Shown here piece by piece: positions 7,965 through 17,640 of a stretch of 64,000 bases of DNA. The stretch is from positions 186,001-250,000 of the forward strand of contig JBBCJL010000007.1 of assembly GCA_037190225.1 (NCBI GenBank), read 5' to 3'. Source of the DNA: MKSF01 sp037190225. GTDB lineage: Bacteria; Bacteroidota; Bacteroidia; Chitinophagales; Chitinophagaceae. A model generated the notes under the pieces. That model did not search any database. It was not told the origin of the DNA and saw only the letters and a list, made by a program, of their open reading frames with translations. The translations under genes were made by a program, and so were the position numbers. Within the stretch, counting starts at the first letter, position 1, and each line of letters starts with the position of its first letter.

Positions 7965-9092
7965 TTATTTCCCCATAGTGTATTTAATGCCCAGGTTCAT
8001 ACCTGTATTGCGTACAGACCTATTTACCAGTAAAAAATCGGTCATCCCTATCCTGTAGCCTGCCTGTATCTTTAACCGCCGGTGCACGCGGTATTCCGTT
8101 CCTGCCAGGATGCCCCAGTCCCAGGGAGCGGCCTTGTAGCTGGTGGGTATATTACTTCCGCTGATCAGCGTTCCGGATATATGATCTGCCTGGTCTTGCA
8201 TGGTAATAGTGGTATTGATATTCCTGTTCAGGTAGCTGCCACCCGAAATGCTCCACTTTTTACTGATGTGAAATCCCAGTACAGGCGCTATACCGAGCGA
8301 ATAGACCGGTTGCTTATAGACTGTTTCCACCCGGGTGGTGGCCATGCTCACATTATCAATACCGGATGCGGCATTCCCGGGTGATACTGATACGCTGCTG
8401 AACTGGTGCTGCTCGGAATAGGAGACAGCTGAGGATGCTACGGTCACTGTTCCGTCCACGAAGAGGCGCTGTGCGAGCTGTACCCGCCGTGTGACGCCCA
8501 GCTGGTATTGCATGCCTCCCAGCTGCTGCATACCTGTCTGCAGGGATACGGCCAGCTCCCGATACGGCCGGGCCCGGATAGTAAGCGGGGGTGGGAGATA
8601 CGATACGCTATTACGGGCAACTGCGGGCACGGGCTGCTGTTGTGCCGTGAACGTTTCCGATGGACTGCTGTCGTCACTTAAAAAGGGTGTAGCAGTATCG
8701 GCAGTAGCCGGCTTTCCGGTAGCCGCCAGTTTACGGGCAGGCAGGCTGAATGGCCTTGCCGGCTGTTCAGGATCTGCCGGTGCAGAAGATATGACAACGG
8801 TATTGCTGTCCGGCCCGGTCGCTTCCGGTAGTGGCAGGAATTGTGCCACCTGTGTTGCTGCAGTCCGGTCGCCGGTTGTATCCCGGGTTGAAAAAAATAT
8901 ATAGGATGCTATGCCGGTTGTCAGCACAACGGCTGCCGCTATTTTATATGGCAGGAGGAAAACAGCTCTTTTGGATATGCGCTTTTCCTGCTGCATGGCT
9001 GCCTGCAGTTGCTGCCATCCTGCCTCATTGGCCTCATAGGGTACTTCCTCTGCCTGTTGCTGCAGCCAGCTTTCAAATTCTTTACTGTTCAT
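7965..9092 (-). CDS. Anti-sigma-like membrane protein with a barrel-like C-terminal region
   Basis: A 375-residue protein translated from inside the end of the ECF sigma gene (11-base overlap). Residues 1-40 are short, acidic and helical, like the cytosolic part of Bacteroidota anti-sigma proteins. One membrane helix follows (about 43-66). A Pro/Thr/Ala-rich linker (70-160) leads to a C-terminal region with alternating aromatic/polar strands, like an outer-membrane barrel (from about 170: LAVSLQTGMQQLGG..., ending MNLGIKYTMGK). The position next to the sigma gene supports an anti-sigma role. Confidence 0.75.
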   Translation of the reverse strand: MNSKEFESWLQQQAEEVPYEANEAGWQQLQAAMQQEKRISKRAVFLLPYKIAAAVVLTTGIASYIFFSTRDTTGDRTAATQVAQFLPLPEATGPDSNTVVISSAPADPEQPARPFSLPARKLAATGKPATADTATPFLSDDSSPSETFTAQQQPVPAVARNSVSYLPPPLTIRARPYRELAVSLQTGMQQLGGMQYQLGVTRRVQLAQRLFVDGTVTVASSAVSYSEQHQFSSVSVSPGNAASGIDNVSMATTRVETVYKQPVYSLGIAPVLGFHISKKWSISGGSYLNRNINTTITMQDQADHISGTLISGSNIPTSYKAAPWDWGILAGTEYRVHRRLKIQAGYRIGMTDFLLVNRSVRNTGMNLGIKYTMGK

Positions 9093-9669
9093 GACTCACA
9101 CTTTTGGAGTAGCTTGTATTAATGATCGCTGCCAGCGTTTTCTTCGCCTGGTGCAGCAGCCAGTGGGAATAATTCTCCCTTATCCGGAGCATCTCCGCGA
9201 TCTCTTTATGGCTGTAGGCTTCATAAACGTACAGGTTCAGCACCACGCGCTGCTTTTCCGGGAGCTGCTTCAGGAGCTGCAGCACCGCTTCTCCGCTGTA
9301 CCTGTGCAGGGCCTCGTTACGCACGGAAACATCTTCGGTCAGCAATTCCATCTTATCGGTGGTGACGGTATATTTCTCTGCTTCAAAAGCTGCAGTATTG
9401 GACCTGCGGATATGATCCAGGCATACGCGGGTCACAATGCTTTTGATCCAGCCTTCAAACGATCCCCAGGCTTCATACTTATCCAGGTTCCGGAACAGCT
9501 TCAGGAAGCTGTCCTGCACCCATTGTTCCGCGTCTTCCCTGTTGGGCGCATAGCGAATGCAGATGCGCATGAGCATAGGGTAAAAGTGGTAGTAAAACGC
9601 CTGCTGCATCCGGGTATCTCCCCGGATGCAGCCGTCTATCATATTTGTCAAATCCGTTGCTGCTGACAC
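9082..9669 (-). CDS. ECF-type RNA polymerase sigma factor
   Basis: A 195-residue sigma-70 family protein with region 2 (YYHFYPMLMRICIRYAPNREDAEQWVQDSFLKLF-type core, about 26-60) and region 4 (LPEKQRVVLNLYVYEAYSHKEIAEMLRI, about 135-165). No region 3 is present, as expected for ECF factors. It directs a small, unknown regulon. The overlapping downstream gene is the likely cognate anti-sigma factor. The upstream lipoprotein and T9SS-tail genes on the same strand could be part of the same unit. Confidence 0.93.
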   Translation of the reverse strand: MSAATDLTNMIDGCIRGDTRMQQAFYYHFYPMLMRICIRYAPNREDAEQWVQDSFLKLFRNLDKYEAWGSFEGWIKSIVTRVCLDHIRRSNTAAFEAEKYTVTTDKMELLTEDVSVRNEALHRYSGEAVLQLLKQLPEKQRVVLNLYVYEAYSHKEIAEMLRIRENYSHWLLHQAKKTLAAIINTSYSKSVSHEQ

Positions 9670-9694
9670 GCGTTAATGCTTATTCCCGGTATGA

Positions 9695-10123
9695 TCAATG
9701 GGCGGTGATGACAAAAGTGCCGCCACTGCTGTTACTCATATCCCGTTCCCGGTCGTATATAAAATAGAAAGCGCCTGCTTTATCGGTGCGGAACACTACG
9801 GATCCTTTTAAGGTGCTTTCGCTGCTGCAGGTACAGTCTTCGGACTGTGCGGGGTCGCTATACAAGATCTCGGGCCTGATATGGAAAGTGTCCCGGTCCA
9901 CGTGCGCTATCCGTGCGGTTGCACCCTGTACGCAGGCGGTGTCGGGCACTTTTATGCTTAAAGTGATCACGATATCTTCACCCCTGGTGATGTCATGGGG
10001 TGTATGGACCCCGGTCGCCACTGCAGGACCCGTCCGCAGACCACACCCGGTTTGCTTCTTACAGGCTGCAAGACTGCAAAGTACCAACATCACGACCAGC
10101 TTAGCCGGCCAACCTGTTCTCAT
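9695..10123 (-). CDS. Putative lipoprotein
   Basis: A 142-residue protein with a lipoprotein signal peptide: LVVMLVLCSLAAC, the Cys being near residue 20. The mature part is beta-rich and has five further Cys, including a CTC pair, which suggests disulphides in the periplasm. No family is recognised. It ends 26 bases before the sigma-factor start, on the same strand. Confidence 0.78.
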   Translation of the reverse strand: MRTGWPAKLVVMLVLCSLAACKKQTGCGLRTGPAVATGVHTPHDITRGEDIVITLSIKVPDTACVQGATARIAHVDRDTFHIRPEILYSDPAQSEDCTCSSESTLKGSVVFRTDKAGAFYFIYDRERDMSNSSGGTFVITAH

Positions 10124-10210
10124 ATGCTGTCGTATTTAGATTATATATAGTGTATTGTACTACGCTGCTGTACGTAAAATTACGGTATGTTGCCTGGATG
10201 CGGCTATTTG

Positions 10211-10864
10211 TTATTCCAGCATAACTTTCCTGCTCAGTACACCCGCTGTTGAGCTTATGTGCAGCAGGTAGACACCTTTTGCCAGCCCGCTGATATCCAG
10301 TGTTTTGGCTCCCGGCGGAAATGCGGCTACCTGCCTGCCCGTCACGTCAGTAAGGCGTAGCGCGGTGACCTCTATATTTTTTTCATACTCCAGGATGATC
10401 AGGCCGTTGGAGGGTACGGGATAGATGCTGAACCGGCTGTCCGCATCAGGGATGCCGGGGATACCTGTCGGCGTATGGGTCACGATGGTCAGGGAATCTG
10501 TCCACAGGGGCTCTGAAGGATAGGGGCAGGGCTCACCCGGTTCCCATATCGTATATATCTTAAGGGTATAGGGCATAGCAGCCTGGATATCAATGACCGT
10601 ATCAAGATAGGTAACGACATTCGCGATCCCGCAGCCCCGGAAGGAGAACTTTAATGTCTTATTGCCGGTACCTGGCAGGGAATCGAACCGGAGCCCGCTG
10701 AGCTGTATATCCGGCTTGCTGATCACTATATGCAACCGGGCAGGGATGGAAGAAGTGTCCAGGTCCGCAATCTCTATACGTTGCGCCCGCCCGCTGACGG
10801 CTGCCAGCAGTTGCAGGGCAAGGCTTAAGGCCATCATTATGGATGTAGAATATGGAGCTTTCAT
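10211..10864 (-). CDS. Secreted protein with T9SS type A sorting domain
   Basis: A 217-residue protein with a signal peptide (MMALSLALQLLAAVSGRAQ). The last 75 residues form a type A sorting domain: SIYPVPSNGLIILEY, then LRLTDVTGRQV, DISGLAKGVYLLHI and a basic end, SRKVML. Such tails direct export by the type IX system and anchoring at the cell surface. The middle (about 25-130) is a short unknown domain with two Cys. It is cargo for the system to which porU and porV in this window belong. Confidence 0.85.
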   Translation of the reverse strand: MKAPYSTSIMMALSLALQLLAAVSGRAQRIEIADLDTSSIPARLHIVISKPDIQLSGLRFDSLPGTGNKTLKFSFRGCGIANVVTYLDTVIDIQAAMPYTLKIYTIWEPGEPCPYPSEPLWTDSLTIVTHTPTGIPGIPDADSRFSIYPVPSNGLIILEYEKNIEVTALRLTDVTGRQVAAFPPGAKTLDISGLAKGVYLLHISSTAGVLSRKVMLE

Positions 10865-11014
10865 AATATTTCTTTGGTTGTGAAAATTAAATTTTACTGG
10901 TAATCAATAATAAGATTTCAACGTACGCTATAATCATGAACGGACATTTTCAGGGACTTCTTAGAGAAGGCTATAACTTTTTTTGAATAATTCTGGAAAA
11001 AACAGCACCTCTCA

Positions 11015-11461
11015 ATGCATATGCGATACTTCCGGACCACTTTTATTTCGATAGCGATTTTAATGGCCGTAGCATCCTGCACGCCAGGAGCCGGTAATGG
11101 TCCACAGGCCGGGTATACGGCTGATTCTGTCCTGCTCCGGCAGGTAAGGGAGCTGGAACAGTCTATGCTTTCGTATATGCGGCAGGCTAAGCCTCCTTAT
11201 GCTCAGAAAGATGTCCGTAAGTGTGCTGCTATACTGACCCGGTACCTGGAACAGATGGATCGTTCCACTGCTGTCGCACAGGGTATGGAAATTGTTAAAG
11301 CTACTATCCTGGAATTAAATGCCCTGAATGAAAAATGTGATGGACAGCTTATCGAAACAGGGGAGAGGGAACAGATAGCAGCGATCATTATCAACGCCTC
11401 CGCCAGGAAAGGATATAATACGCCTGATGAGGATATAACGGAACCCTGGAGGGAATGGTAA
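11015..11461 (+). CDS. Putative lipoprotein, unknown function
   Basis: A 148-residue protein starting at ATG 11015 (or 11021) with a lipobox AVASC near residue 22. The mature part is alpha-helical and soluble, with three more Cys. I do not recognise a family. It stands alone, divergent from the T9SS-tail gene; about 150 AT-rich bases separate them. Confidence 0.75.
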   Translation: MHMRYFRTTFISIAILMAVASCTPGAGNGPQAGYTADSVLLRQVRELEQSMLSYMRQAKPPYAQKDVRKCAAILTRYLEQMDRSTAVAQGMEIVKATILELNALNEKCDGQLIETGEREQIAAIIINASARKGYNTPDEDITEPWREW

Positions 11462-11600
11462 TAACATCGCAGGTCCTGTAAGTCTAAGTCGTGTGATCTG
11501 TTAACATTACACCAGGCTTCCCGATCAATTAAAATGCCTGCCAACTTTAGGAACGATTTGATAAATGGTGTATTTTAGCATTTCAATTAAACGTTTATAT

Positions 11601-12263
11601 ATGAAAAAAGTATTTTCTTTACTTGTCTGCCTCTTATGTGTGATGGTTTCTTTTGGCCAGGTCAGGGAAGGCAAGGTGACATTCAATATGCAATTCAACA
11701 GCGCTGATCCGCAAATGCAGTCACAGATGGGTATGTTGCAGGGTTCTAAGATGATCATGTATTTCTCCCCGGATTTCAATCGTGTGGAGCTGTCTATGGG
11801 CGGGATAATGGAAGTCACTACCATAGCAGATGTCAAAACAAAGGAAAACCTGGTGCTGATGGGTGGAATGATGGGTCAGAAAGCTATTAAAATGAATGCG
11901 GATGACCTGAAAGATATGAAGGATGCCCCTAAGCCGGATATCAAAAAGACCGGCGAGACCAAGACCATTGCCGGCTATAAATGTGTCAAATATATTGCCA
12001 CTACCGATGAGGCAGTGGTAAATATCTGGACTACCAATGAGCTGGTTGCTGCCAAGGACGGAATGCAGTATGTCAATGAAGAGATCCCCGGCTTCCCGCT
12101 GGAATTTGAGGCTTCGGTGATGGGTATGACCCTGGTAGGTACGGCTTCCGAGGTAAAGAAAGGCCTGGACAAATCCAATAAAAAAGAGCTTTTCAGTATG
12201 GCTATCCCGTCCGGTTATGAAGAAATGAGCGCAGATGACCTGAACGGGTTAGGTGTCAAGTAA
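11601..12263 (+). CDS. DUF4412-like secreted protein
   Basis: The ATG at 11601 gives a 220-residue protein with a standard signal peptide (KKVFSLLVCLLCVMVSFGQ); the in-frame ATG at 11565 would add 12 residues ahead of it and is less likely. The mature protein resembles DUF4412 proteins of Bacteroidota: GKVTFNMQF at the start of the domain, a Met-rich centre (MQSQMGMLQGSKMIMYF, MGGMMGQK), and GYKCVKYIA. The function is unknown. A perfect-looking terminator lies about 25 bases after the stop. Confidence 0.83.
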   Translation: MKKVFSLLVCLLCVMVSFGQVREGKVTFNMQFNSADPQMQSQMGMLQGSKMIMYFSPDFNRVELSMGGIMEVTTIADVKTKENLVLMGGMMGQKAIKMNADDLKDMKDAPKPDIKKTGETKTIAGYKCVKYIATTDEAVVNIWTTNELVAAKDGMQYVNEEIPGFPLEFEASVMGMTLVGTASEVKKGLDKSNKKELFSMAIPSGYEEMSADDLNGLGVK

Positions 12264-12285
12264 ATTGCCGGATACTGAATACAGG

Positions 12286-12320
12286 AAAATCCCCCGTAAC
12301 GATCGTTACAGGGGATTTTT
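12286..12320. terminator. Bidirectional hairpin terminator
   Basis: Arms AAAATCCCCCGTAAC (12286-12300) and GTTACAGGGGATTTT (12305-12319) pair with one mismatch around a GATC loop, flanked by A and T tracts. It separates the converging DUF4412 and smc genes. Confidence 0.85.
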
Positions 12321-12343
12321 ATATCAATACAGGTATATTATTG

Positions 12344-15300
12344 CTATCCTTCCAGGCTTCTGAAATCTACCGGTACGATCTTGCTTACACCGGCTTCCTG
12401 CATGGTCACTCCGTAGATCACATCTACGGAGGCCATCGTCTGCTTGTTGTGCGTTACGATGATGAACTGCGAATTGTCGCTGAACTTACGGATCATCTGG
12501 GTGAACTTGCCAACGTTCGCGTCATCCAGCGGTGCGTCCACCTCATCCAGGATACAGAACGGTGCCGGCTTGATCAGGTATATCGCGAACAGGAACGCCG
12601 TAGAGGTCAGCGTTTTCTCTCCACCGGAGAGCTGGGTCAGCGTGCTGGGGCGTTTCCCTTTAGGCTGGGCATAGATCTCTATCCCGCTGTCCGCCACGTT
12701 GTCCGGGTCGGTCAGCCGCAGGTCAGCATTATCATCTTCCGTGAACAGGGCCTTGAACACCTGTACGAAATTCTCTCTTACCTGGTCAAAGGTTTCCTTG
12801 AACTTGGCATTAGCTGTCTGCTCCACCTCTTCTATCGTAGCCATCAGGGTATCGCGGGCTTCCAGCAGGTCATTCTTCTGGTCCACGATGAAGTCATAGC
12901 GCACCTTCATCTCGTTATACGCCTCTATCGCTGTAGGGTTGACCTCGCCCATATTATCCAGGCGCTTTTTCAGCCGTTCCACCTCCGCGTGCAGCTCTTC
13001 TTCCGTCAGCTCGGTAGTGCGTTCCTCTTCCAGTATATCGTCCAGCTCTATCCGGAATTCCACGAACAGGCGTTCTTTCATCCCGGCCACGGCCAGCTTC
13101 ATCTCGCCCAGCTTTTCGCGGATGCCGCTGAGGAGCGCTTCGGCCTGGTCGCGTTCCCGGCGCTGCCTGCTTATCTTATTCTCGTGCTCGGTGATGGTAT
13201 TGCGGAACTCATAATAAGCTTTATCTTTTTCATTCAGCAGCTTCTCATCCTTTTCTTTCTTCTGCAGCAATTCGTACAGCTCATTATCACCGAAGTGCAA
13301 TTTCCCGTTGGCCTCGCTGATCTGCCCGGCCACTTCCTGCAGCTGCTGGTTAAAGCTTACGGCCTGCTGTTCCAGGTCGTAGATCTGCTGCTTGCGGAAA
13401 TTGACCTCCTGCCTAAGGTTCTCCACCTTGCTATGTTGCCGGGTAACGGAAATGTTCAGGTCGTTGAAATCCCGGGACACCATATTATAATCCTGCTCTG
13501 TGGCGACAAAATCCTGTTCCCGGGTCTTGATGGTGGCCAGCAGCTCATCTATCTGCGCATTCACTTCTTCCAGCGACAGCCTGGCATCTGCCGTCTGTTC
13601 GGTAATATCGTGTAGCTGCTGTTCCAGGTCGGCTATCTTCAATACATTGTTCTGGTCCATCTGCCCGAAATGCTCCATCCGGTTCTTTACCTGGAAGGAT
13701 TCGTTCTGCAGGGCATTGATCTCGTTCCTGCATTTCTCTATTTCCTTATCCAGCAGCGACTGGCTGTAGCCTGCCAGGTCCATCTGTATCTGCTGTATGC
13801 CGGCCTGTATGGCAGCGGCGGATCGCTCCACGGCGGCTATCTCTTCTGTCAGCAGCTCCAGGTTCTTGGAACGGCCTATTTTATTGCCTTCAAAGACGCC
13901 CACGCTGCCGCCGCCGATGCTGTAGGTTCCCTTGATGACATTACCCTGCCGGGCAATGATGATATCCTTCTGCTGTACGGCGGTCTCCTGCAGCACGGTC
14001 TCATCCTGCGCCACATATACGTGCGACAGTAAGTAAGCGGCCAGGTTTTTATATTTATCTTCCACTTTGACCACATCCAGTGCCGGTATGGTCTGAGCGT
14101 AGACACTGCCTGCAGGGGCCGGTGCGGCTTTGAACTGGTCCAGTATAAAGAAATTGGCCTTCCCTTTCTGGTGCTTATCCAGCAGCCGGATGGCGTCCAG
14201 GGCGTCCTGGTAAGTATCTACGATATAATAGTTGAGGTAGCTGTCCAGCACATTTTCCAGCGCGGTCCGGTATTCGGGCTGCACCACGAATACGTCCGAC
14301 AGTAAAGGGGCATCATTCTGCCACTCGCTGTTCTTCTTCAGGAACTTGATGCTCTCCGGGTAGCCTTCCAGGCTATCCACCAGCGATTTCAGCAGCTTAT
14401 ATTCATTCCTTTTGGCATCCAGCTTCCTGTTGGCTTCCACCAGCAGGCTGCGCTGCGCTTCCAGGGCTTCCTGGGTTTCCAGTATTTTTTCCTTCAGGTC
14501 CTCCTGGCGCTCCAGTAGCTCCTGCAGGGCATCCTGTTTCTCTGCCAGCAGGGATTCGGTATTTTCCAGCTGTATCTTAAAGGTGTCTATCTGGGAAGCG
14601 TTCCTGGACTTTTCATCGTTCAGCTGCTGGATGGTGCGTTGCAGGTTGAAGATAGAGGTATCGGATACCGCTACCTTTTTTTCCAGCTCAAACTGCTCTT
14701 TCTGCACCGCGTTGATCCCGGATTTGCTTTCATCCAGGCTGCGCCGCTTTTCTTCATAGCCTTCACGCTTCTCTGCCAGCAGGTCCCTCAGGGTATCCTG
14801 CCTGTCCTTCAGCTCTTCCAGCATATCCTCCTCGTTAGAGATATGGTCTATGCCCTGCTCCATATTGGCCGTGATATTTTCTATCTGCTGGCTGGCATGC
14901 TGTATGGACAGGTGAAGGTTCTTTTCACGTTCCTGTAAATAATCCAGCCGCTGGGAAGCCAGCTTCTTCTCGCTCTCCAGGTGGCGTATGCTGTTCAGCA
15001 GCTCATTGAATTTCCGCTGCGACAGCGCCAGGTCCTGCTCCTTTTCCACCAGCTGCAGCTTATTGGCCTCAATTTCCGCTTCATCGCCGGAGATCTCCGT
15101 TTCTATCCGCAGCTTTTTATCCTGTTCTGTTTCCAGCTGCTCGTTCAGCGTCTTGTACCGGTCGTTGAAAGCGCTCAGGGACGATTTGGCCAGCTCCATG
15201 CTGATCTCCTTATACTCTTTCTTGATCTGTATGTACTTTTCCGCTTTCCTGGCCTGGCTTTCCAGGGTTCTCAGGTTATTGCCGATCTCGAAGAGCAGGT

Positions 15301-15877
15301 CATCGATACGGGCAATGTCCTGCATCGTGGCGTCCAGCTTTTGCTTGGCTTCTTTCTTCCTGGTCTTGTAGATGGAGATGCCTGCGGCCTGCTCCAGCAT
15401 CCTGCGCCTGCTGCCGTCCTTATCCTTGATGATATCATCCACCATACCCAGCTCAATGATCGCGTAGGAGTCGTTGCTGACACCCGTGTCCAGGAAGAGG
15501 TTGTGAATGTCCTTCAGCCGGCACGTCACATCATTCAGCCGGTATTCGCTCTCGCCTGTACGGTAGAATTTACGCGTGATGGTAACGGTGGTAAATTCCG
15601 TAGGAAGGAGATTGCGGGTGTTCTCGAATGTCAGCGATACCTCTGCCATACCGGAAGAGGAACGGCTTCTGGAGCCGTTGAAGATGAGGTCCAGCAGGTT
15701 GTCGCTTCGCAGCGATTTTATCTTATGCTCGCCGATCACCCAGCGGATAGCGTCTATGATATTGGACTTGCCGCATCCGTTAGGTCCTACAATGCCGGTA
15801 ATGGGATTGTCCAGGATGACCTGTGTTTTATCTGCAAAGGATTTGAACCCTTTTATTTCTAGTGATTTTAGCTTCAC
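12344..15877 (-). CDS. smc: Chromosome segregation protein SMC
   Basis: At 1177 residues this is full length. The Walker A motif GPNGCGKSN is at 31-39. Long coiled coils (about 170-500 and 670-1010) flank a hinge domain (about 520-640). The C-terminal head has the ABC signature QLSGGEKTLTS and Walker B FCILDEVDAPLDD. SMC dimers with ScpAB condense and separate chromosomes by ATP-driven loop extrusion. It is a single gene here; a hairpin separates it from rlmD upstream, and a TATTTTTG -7 box lies 25 bases before the start. Confidence 0.98.
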   Translation of the reverse strand: MKLKSLEIKGFKSFADKTQVILDNPITGIVGPNGCGKSNIIDAIRWVIGEHKIKSLRSDNLLDLIFNGSRSRSSSGMAEVSLTFENTRNLLPTEFTTVTITRKFYRTGESEYRLNDVTCRLKDIHNLFLDTGVSNDSYAIIELGMVDDIIKDKDGSRRRMLEQAAGISIYKTRKKEAKQKLDATMQDIARIDDLLFEIGNNLRTLESQARKAEKYIQIKKEYKEISMELAKSSLSAFNDRYKTLNEQLETEQDKKLRIETEISGDEAEIEANKLQLVEKEQDLALSQRKFNELLNSIRHLESEKKLASQRLDYLQEREKNLHLSIQHASQQIENITANMEQGIDHISNEEDMLEELKDRQDTLRDLLAEKREGYEEKRRSLDESKSGINAVQKEQFELEKKVAVSDTSIFNLQRTIQQLNDEKSRNASQIDTFKIQLENTESLLAEKQDALQELLERQEDLKEKILETQEALEAQRSLLVEANRKLDAKRNEYKLLKSLVDSLEGYPESIKFLKKNSEWQNDAPLLSDVFVVQPEYRTALENVLDSYLNYYIVDTYQDALDAIRLLDKHQKGKANFFILDQFKAAPAPAGSVYAQTIPALDVVKVEDKYKNLAAYLLSHVYVAQDETVLQETAVQQKDIIIARQGNVIKGTYSIGGGSVGVFEGNKIGRSKNLELLTEEIAAVERSAAAIQAGIQQIQMDLAGYSQSLLDKEIEKCRNEINALQNESFQVKNRMEHFGQMDQNNVLKIADLEQQLHDITEQTADARLSLEEVNAQIDELLATIKTREQDFVATEQDYNMVSRDFNDLNISVTRQHSKVENLRQEVNFRKQQIYDLEQQAVSFNQQLQEVAGQISEANGKLHFGDNELYELLQKKEKDEKLLNEKDKAYYEFRNTITEHENKISRQRRERDQAEALLSGIREKLGEMKLAVAGMKERLFVEFRIELDDILEEERTTELTEEELHAEVERLKKRLDNMGEVNPTAIEAYNEMKVRYDFIVDQKNDLLEARDTLMATIEEVEQTANAKFKETFDQVRENFVQVFKALFTEDDNADLRLTDPDNVADSGIEIYAQPKGKRPSTLTQLSGGEKTLTSTAFLFAIYLIKPAPFCILDEVDAPLDDANVGKFTQMIRKFSDNSQFIIVTHNKQTMASVDVIYGVTMQEAGVSKIVPVDFRSLEG

Positions 15878-15902
15878 GATCTATTTTTATGAAAACGATG
15901 TT

Positions 15903-15910
15903 CAAAAATA
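15903..15910 (-). promoter_or_regulatory. Candidate smc promoter -7 box
   Basis: TATTTTTG on the minus strand fits TAnnTTTG and lies between the upstream hairpin and the smc start. No clear TTG is found at the expected spacing, so support is moderate. Confidence 0.45.
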
Positions 15911-15996
15911 CAAAAAAATGGTACAGCTTTCAGGTATTCATATGGTAGTGGCTGATTATATGAAAGCGCTGCACCTTTCTCCGTATGGATCATTCA

Positions 15997-16034
15997 TCAA
16001 TAAAGGCAGGATATATTTATCCTGCCTTTATTGA
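15997..16034 (-). terminator. Hairpin terminator after rlmD
   Basis: Fifteen perfectly paired bases (15997-16011 with 16020-16034), extended by two more pairs into the loop. It lies about 65 bases after the rlmD stop and before the smc promoter. Confidence 0.75.
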
Positions 16035-16100
16035 TTGAGTGTATTATAATATGTATATGAGGTTGGCCTGCTTACGCTTTCCGGCCGGCTTCCCTGATGC

Positions 16101-17513
16101 TTATTTCAGCTCCAGCAACACAACATTCTCTATATGATGCGTGTGCGGGAACATATCCACGGGCTGTACCTTTTTGACCTGGTACATACCCGTAAGGAGG
16201 GCGAGGTCGCGGGCCTGTGTCGCCGGGTTGCAGCTTACATACACGATACGGGGCGCCTGCATCTGCAGCAGCTGCTCGATCAGCTTTTCGCTCATACCTG
16301 CCCGCGGCGGATCGGTAATGACCACATCGGGTCTGCCGTATTTCGTGTAAAAATCATTGGTGACGATCTTACCCACATCGCCGGTAAAATAGTGGCATTT
16401 GTCCAGATTATTCCATTCGGCATTGATCCGCGCATCCAGTATGGCATCCTCCACCAGCTCTATGCCGATGATGCTTTTGGCCTTTTCAGAGCAGAAGATA
16501 CCGATGCTGCCGGTACCGCAATACAGGTCGTACACCACTTCGCTGCCTGTAAGTCCTGCAAAGTCGCGGGTTACACGGTACAGCTCCGCTGCCTGCTCGG
16601 TATTGGTCTGGAAAAAGGACTTGGGAGATATCTTGAACCTGAAATGTTCCAGGTACTCTTCGATATAAGGTGTACCGTAATAGCATACGATGTCCCTGTC
16701 GTAAATGGAATCGTTCAGCTTGTCATTGAGGGTGTAATGCAGGGAAGTGACCTCCGGGGCGATCTGCAGGATGCCGTCCAACAGCAGCGGCAGCTCCTCG
16801 CGGTAATGCTGCACAACCAGGTTGACCATTACCTGGCCGGTAGAGGCTACGCGTATTATCAGGTTGCGCAGCCAGCCTTCGTGCTTCCTGTAATCGTAAA
16901 AAGGCAGGTCCAGGCGAAAGGCTTCCGATCTTAAATAATTCTTGATCTTATTGGTAGGCTCTTCCTGCAGGTGGCAGGTCTGTATATCCACTACCTTATC
17001 GAACATACCCGGCGCATGGAAGCCCAGTGCCGGTTGCCTGGCGATCTCCGCGCCTTCGGACGCCGCTATTTCCTCGCGGGTCAGGTATTGCTGCTGGCTG
17101 AACGTAAACTCCAGCTTGTTCCTGTAATACCTGGTGCGGCCACTGCCCTTTATCGGGCTGATCTCCGGCAGCTCCAGGTGGCCTATCCTGGACAGCTGGT
17201 CGGCTACCTGCTGCTGCTTGTACTGCAGCTGCAGCTCGTAAGGGAGCATCTGCCATTTACAGCCGCCGCAGATACCGAAATGTGCGCAGAACGGTTCCGT
17301 GCGGTCGGATGATGGTTCCAGCAGCTCCAGCACTTTTCCTTCCGCGTAGCTTTTCTTGCTTTTATGCACCAATACCCTTACCACATCGCCGGGGACGCCG
17401 CCTTCCACGAACAGGGCCTTGCCATCCTCCGTATGAGCAATGGTCTTTCCTTCCGCAGCGTAATTACCCAACCTTATGGATTCAATGACAGTCTTTTTAT
17501 TCTTTCGGGACAA
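16101..17513 (-). CDS. rlmD: 23S rRNA (uracil-C5)-methyltransferase, RlmD/RumA family
   Basis: A 470-residue SAM-dependent RNA methyltransferase. An N-terminal TRAM domain (about 10-65) is followed by Fe-S ligand cysteines C76, C82 and C85 (CAHFGICGGC) and a later Cys in IQTCHL. The Rossmann motif VYDLYCGTGSIGIF binds SAM, DPPRAG is motif IV, and the catalytic Cys is in YVSCNPATQARDL. Family members methylate U1939 (RlmD) or U747 (RlmC) of 23S rRNA, or tRNA U54 in some phyla; the exact target is not certain from sequence alone. Confidence 0.9.
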   Translation of the reverse strand: MSRKNKKTVIESIRLGNYAAEGKTIAHTEDGKALFVEGGVPGDVVRVLVHKSKKSYAEGKVLELLEPSSDRTEPFCAHFGICGGCKWQMLPYELQLQYKQQQVADQLSRIGHLELPEISPIKGSGRTRYYRNKLEFTFSQQQYLTREEIAASEGAEIARQPALGFHAPGMFDKVVDIQTCHLQEEPTNKIKNYLRSEAFRLDLPFYDYRKHEGWLRNLIIRVASTGQVMVNLVVQHYREELPLLLDGILQIAPEVTSLHYTLNDKLNDSIYDRDIVCYYGTPYIEEYLEHFRFKISPKSFFQTNTEQAAELYRVTRDFAGLTGSEVVYDLYCGTGSIGIFCSEKAKSIIGIELVEDAILDARINAEWNNLDKCHYFTGDVGKIVTNDFYTKYGRPDVVITDPPRAGMSEKLIEQLLQMQAPRIVYVSCNPATQARDLALLTGMYQVKKVQPVDMFPHTHHIENVVLLELK

Positions 17514-17545
17514 TGTTTGAAGTTTTTAATTTAATTTTAAACCCA

Positions 17546-17553
17546 CAAAGGTA
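17546..17553 (-). promoter_or_regulatory. Candidate rlmD promoter -7 box
   Basis: TACCTTTG on the minus strand matches TAnnTTTG, 32 bases upstream of the rlmD start. A -33 TTG at normal spacing is not evident. Confidence 0.45.
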
Positions 17554-17640
17554 ATATGAATTTTAAAATTGATTTGCTTAACTTCATTCGTTGCTTTTTA
17601 ACTATACAATAATAAAAGGATCAAACAGAACAGCAGGATT

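Noticed and set aside
12341..13615. A 424-codon open frame opposite smc, and several others inside smc
   Set aside because: They mirror the coiled-coil codons of smc; the protein is unmistakable on the minus strand.
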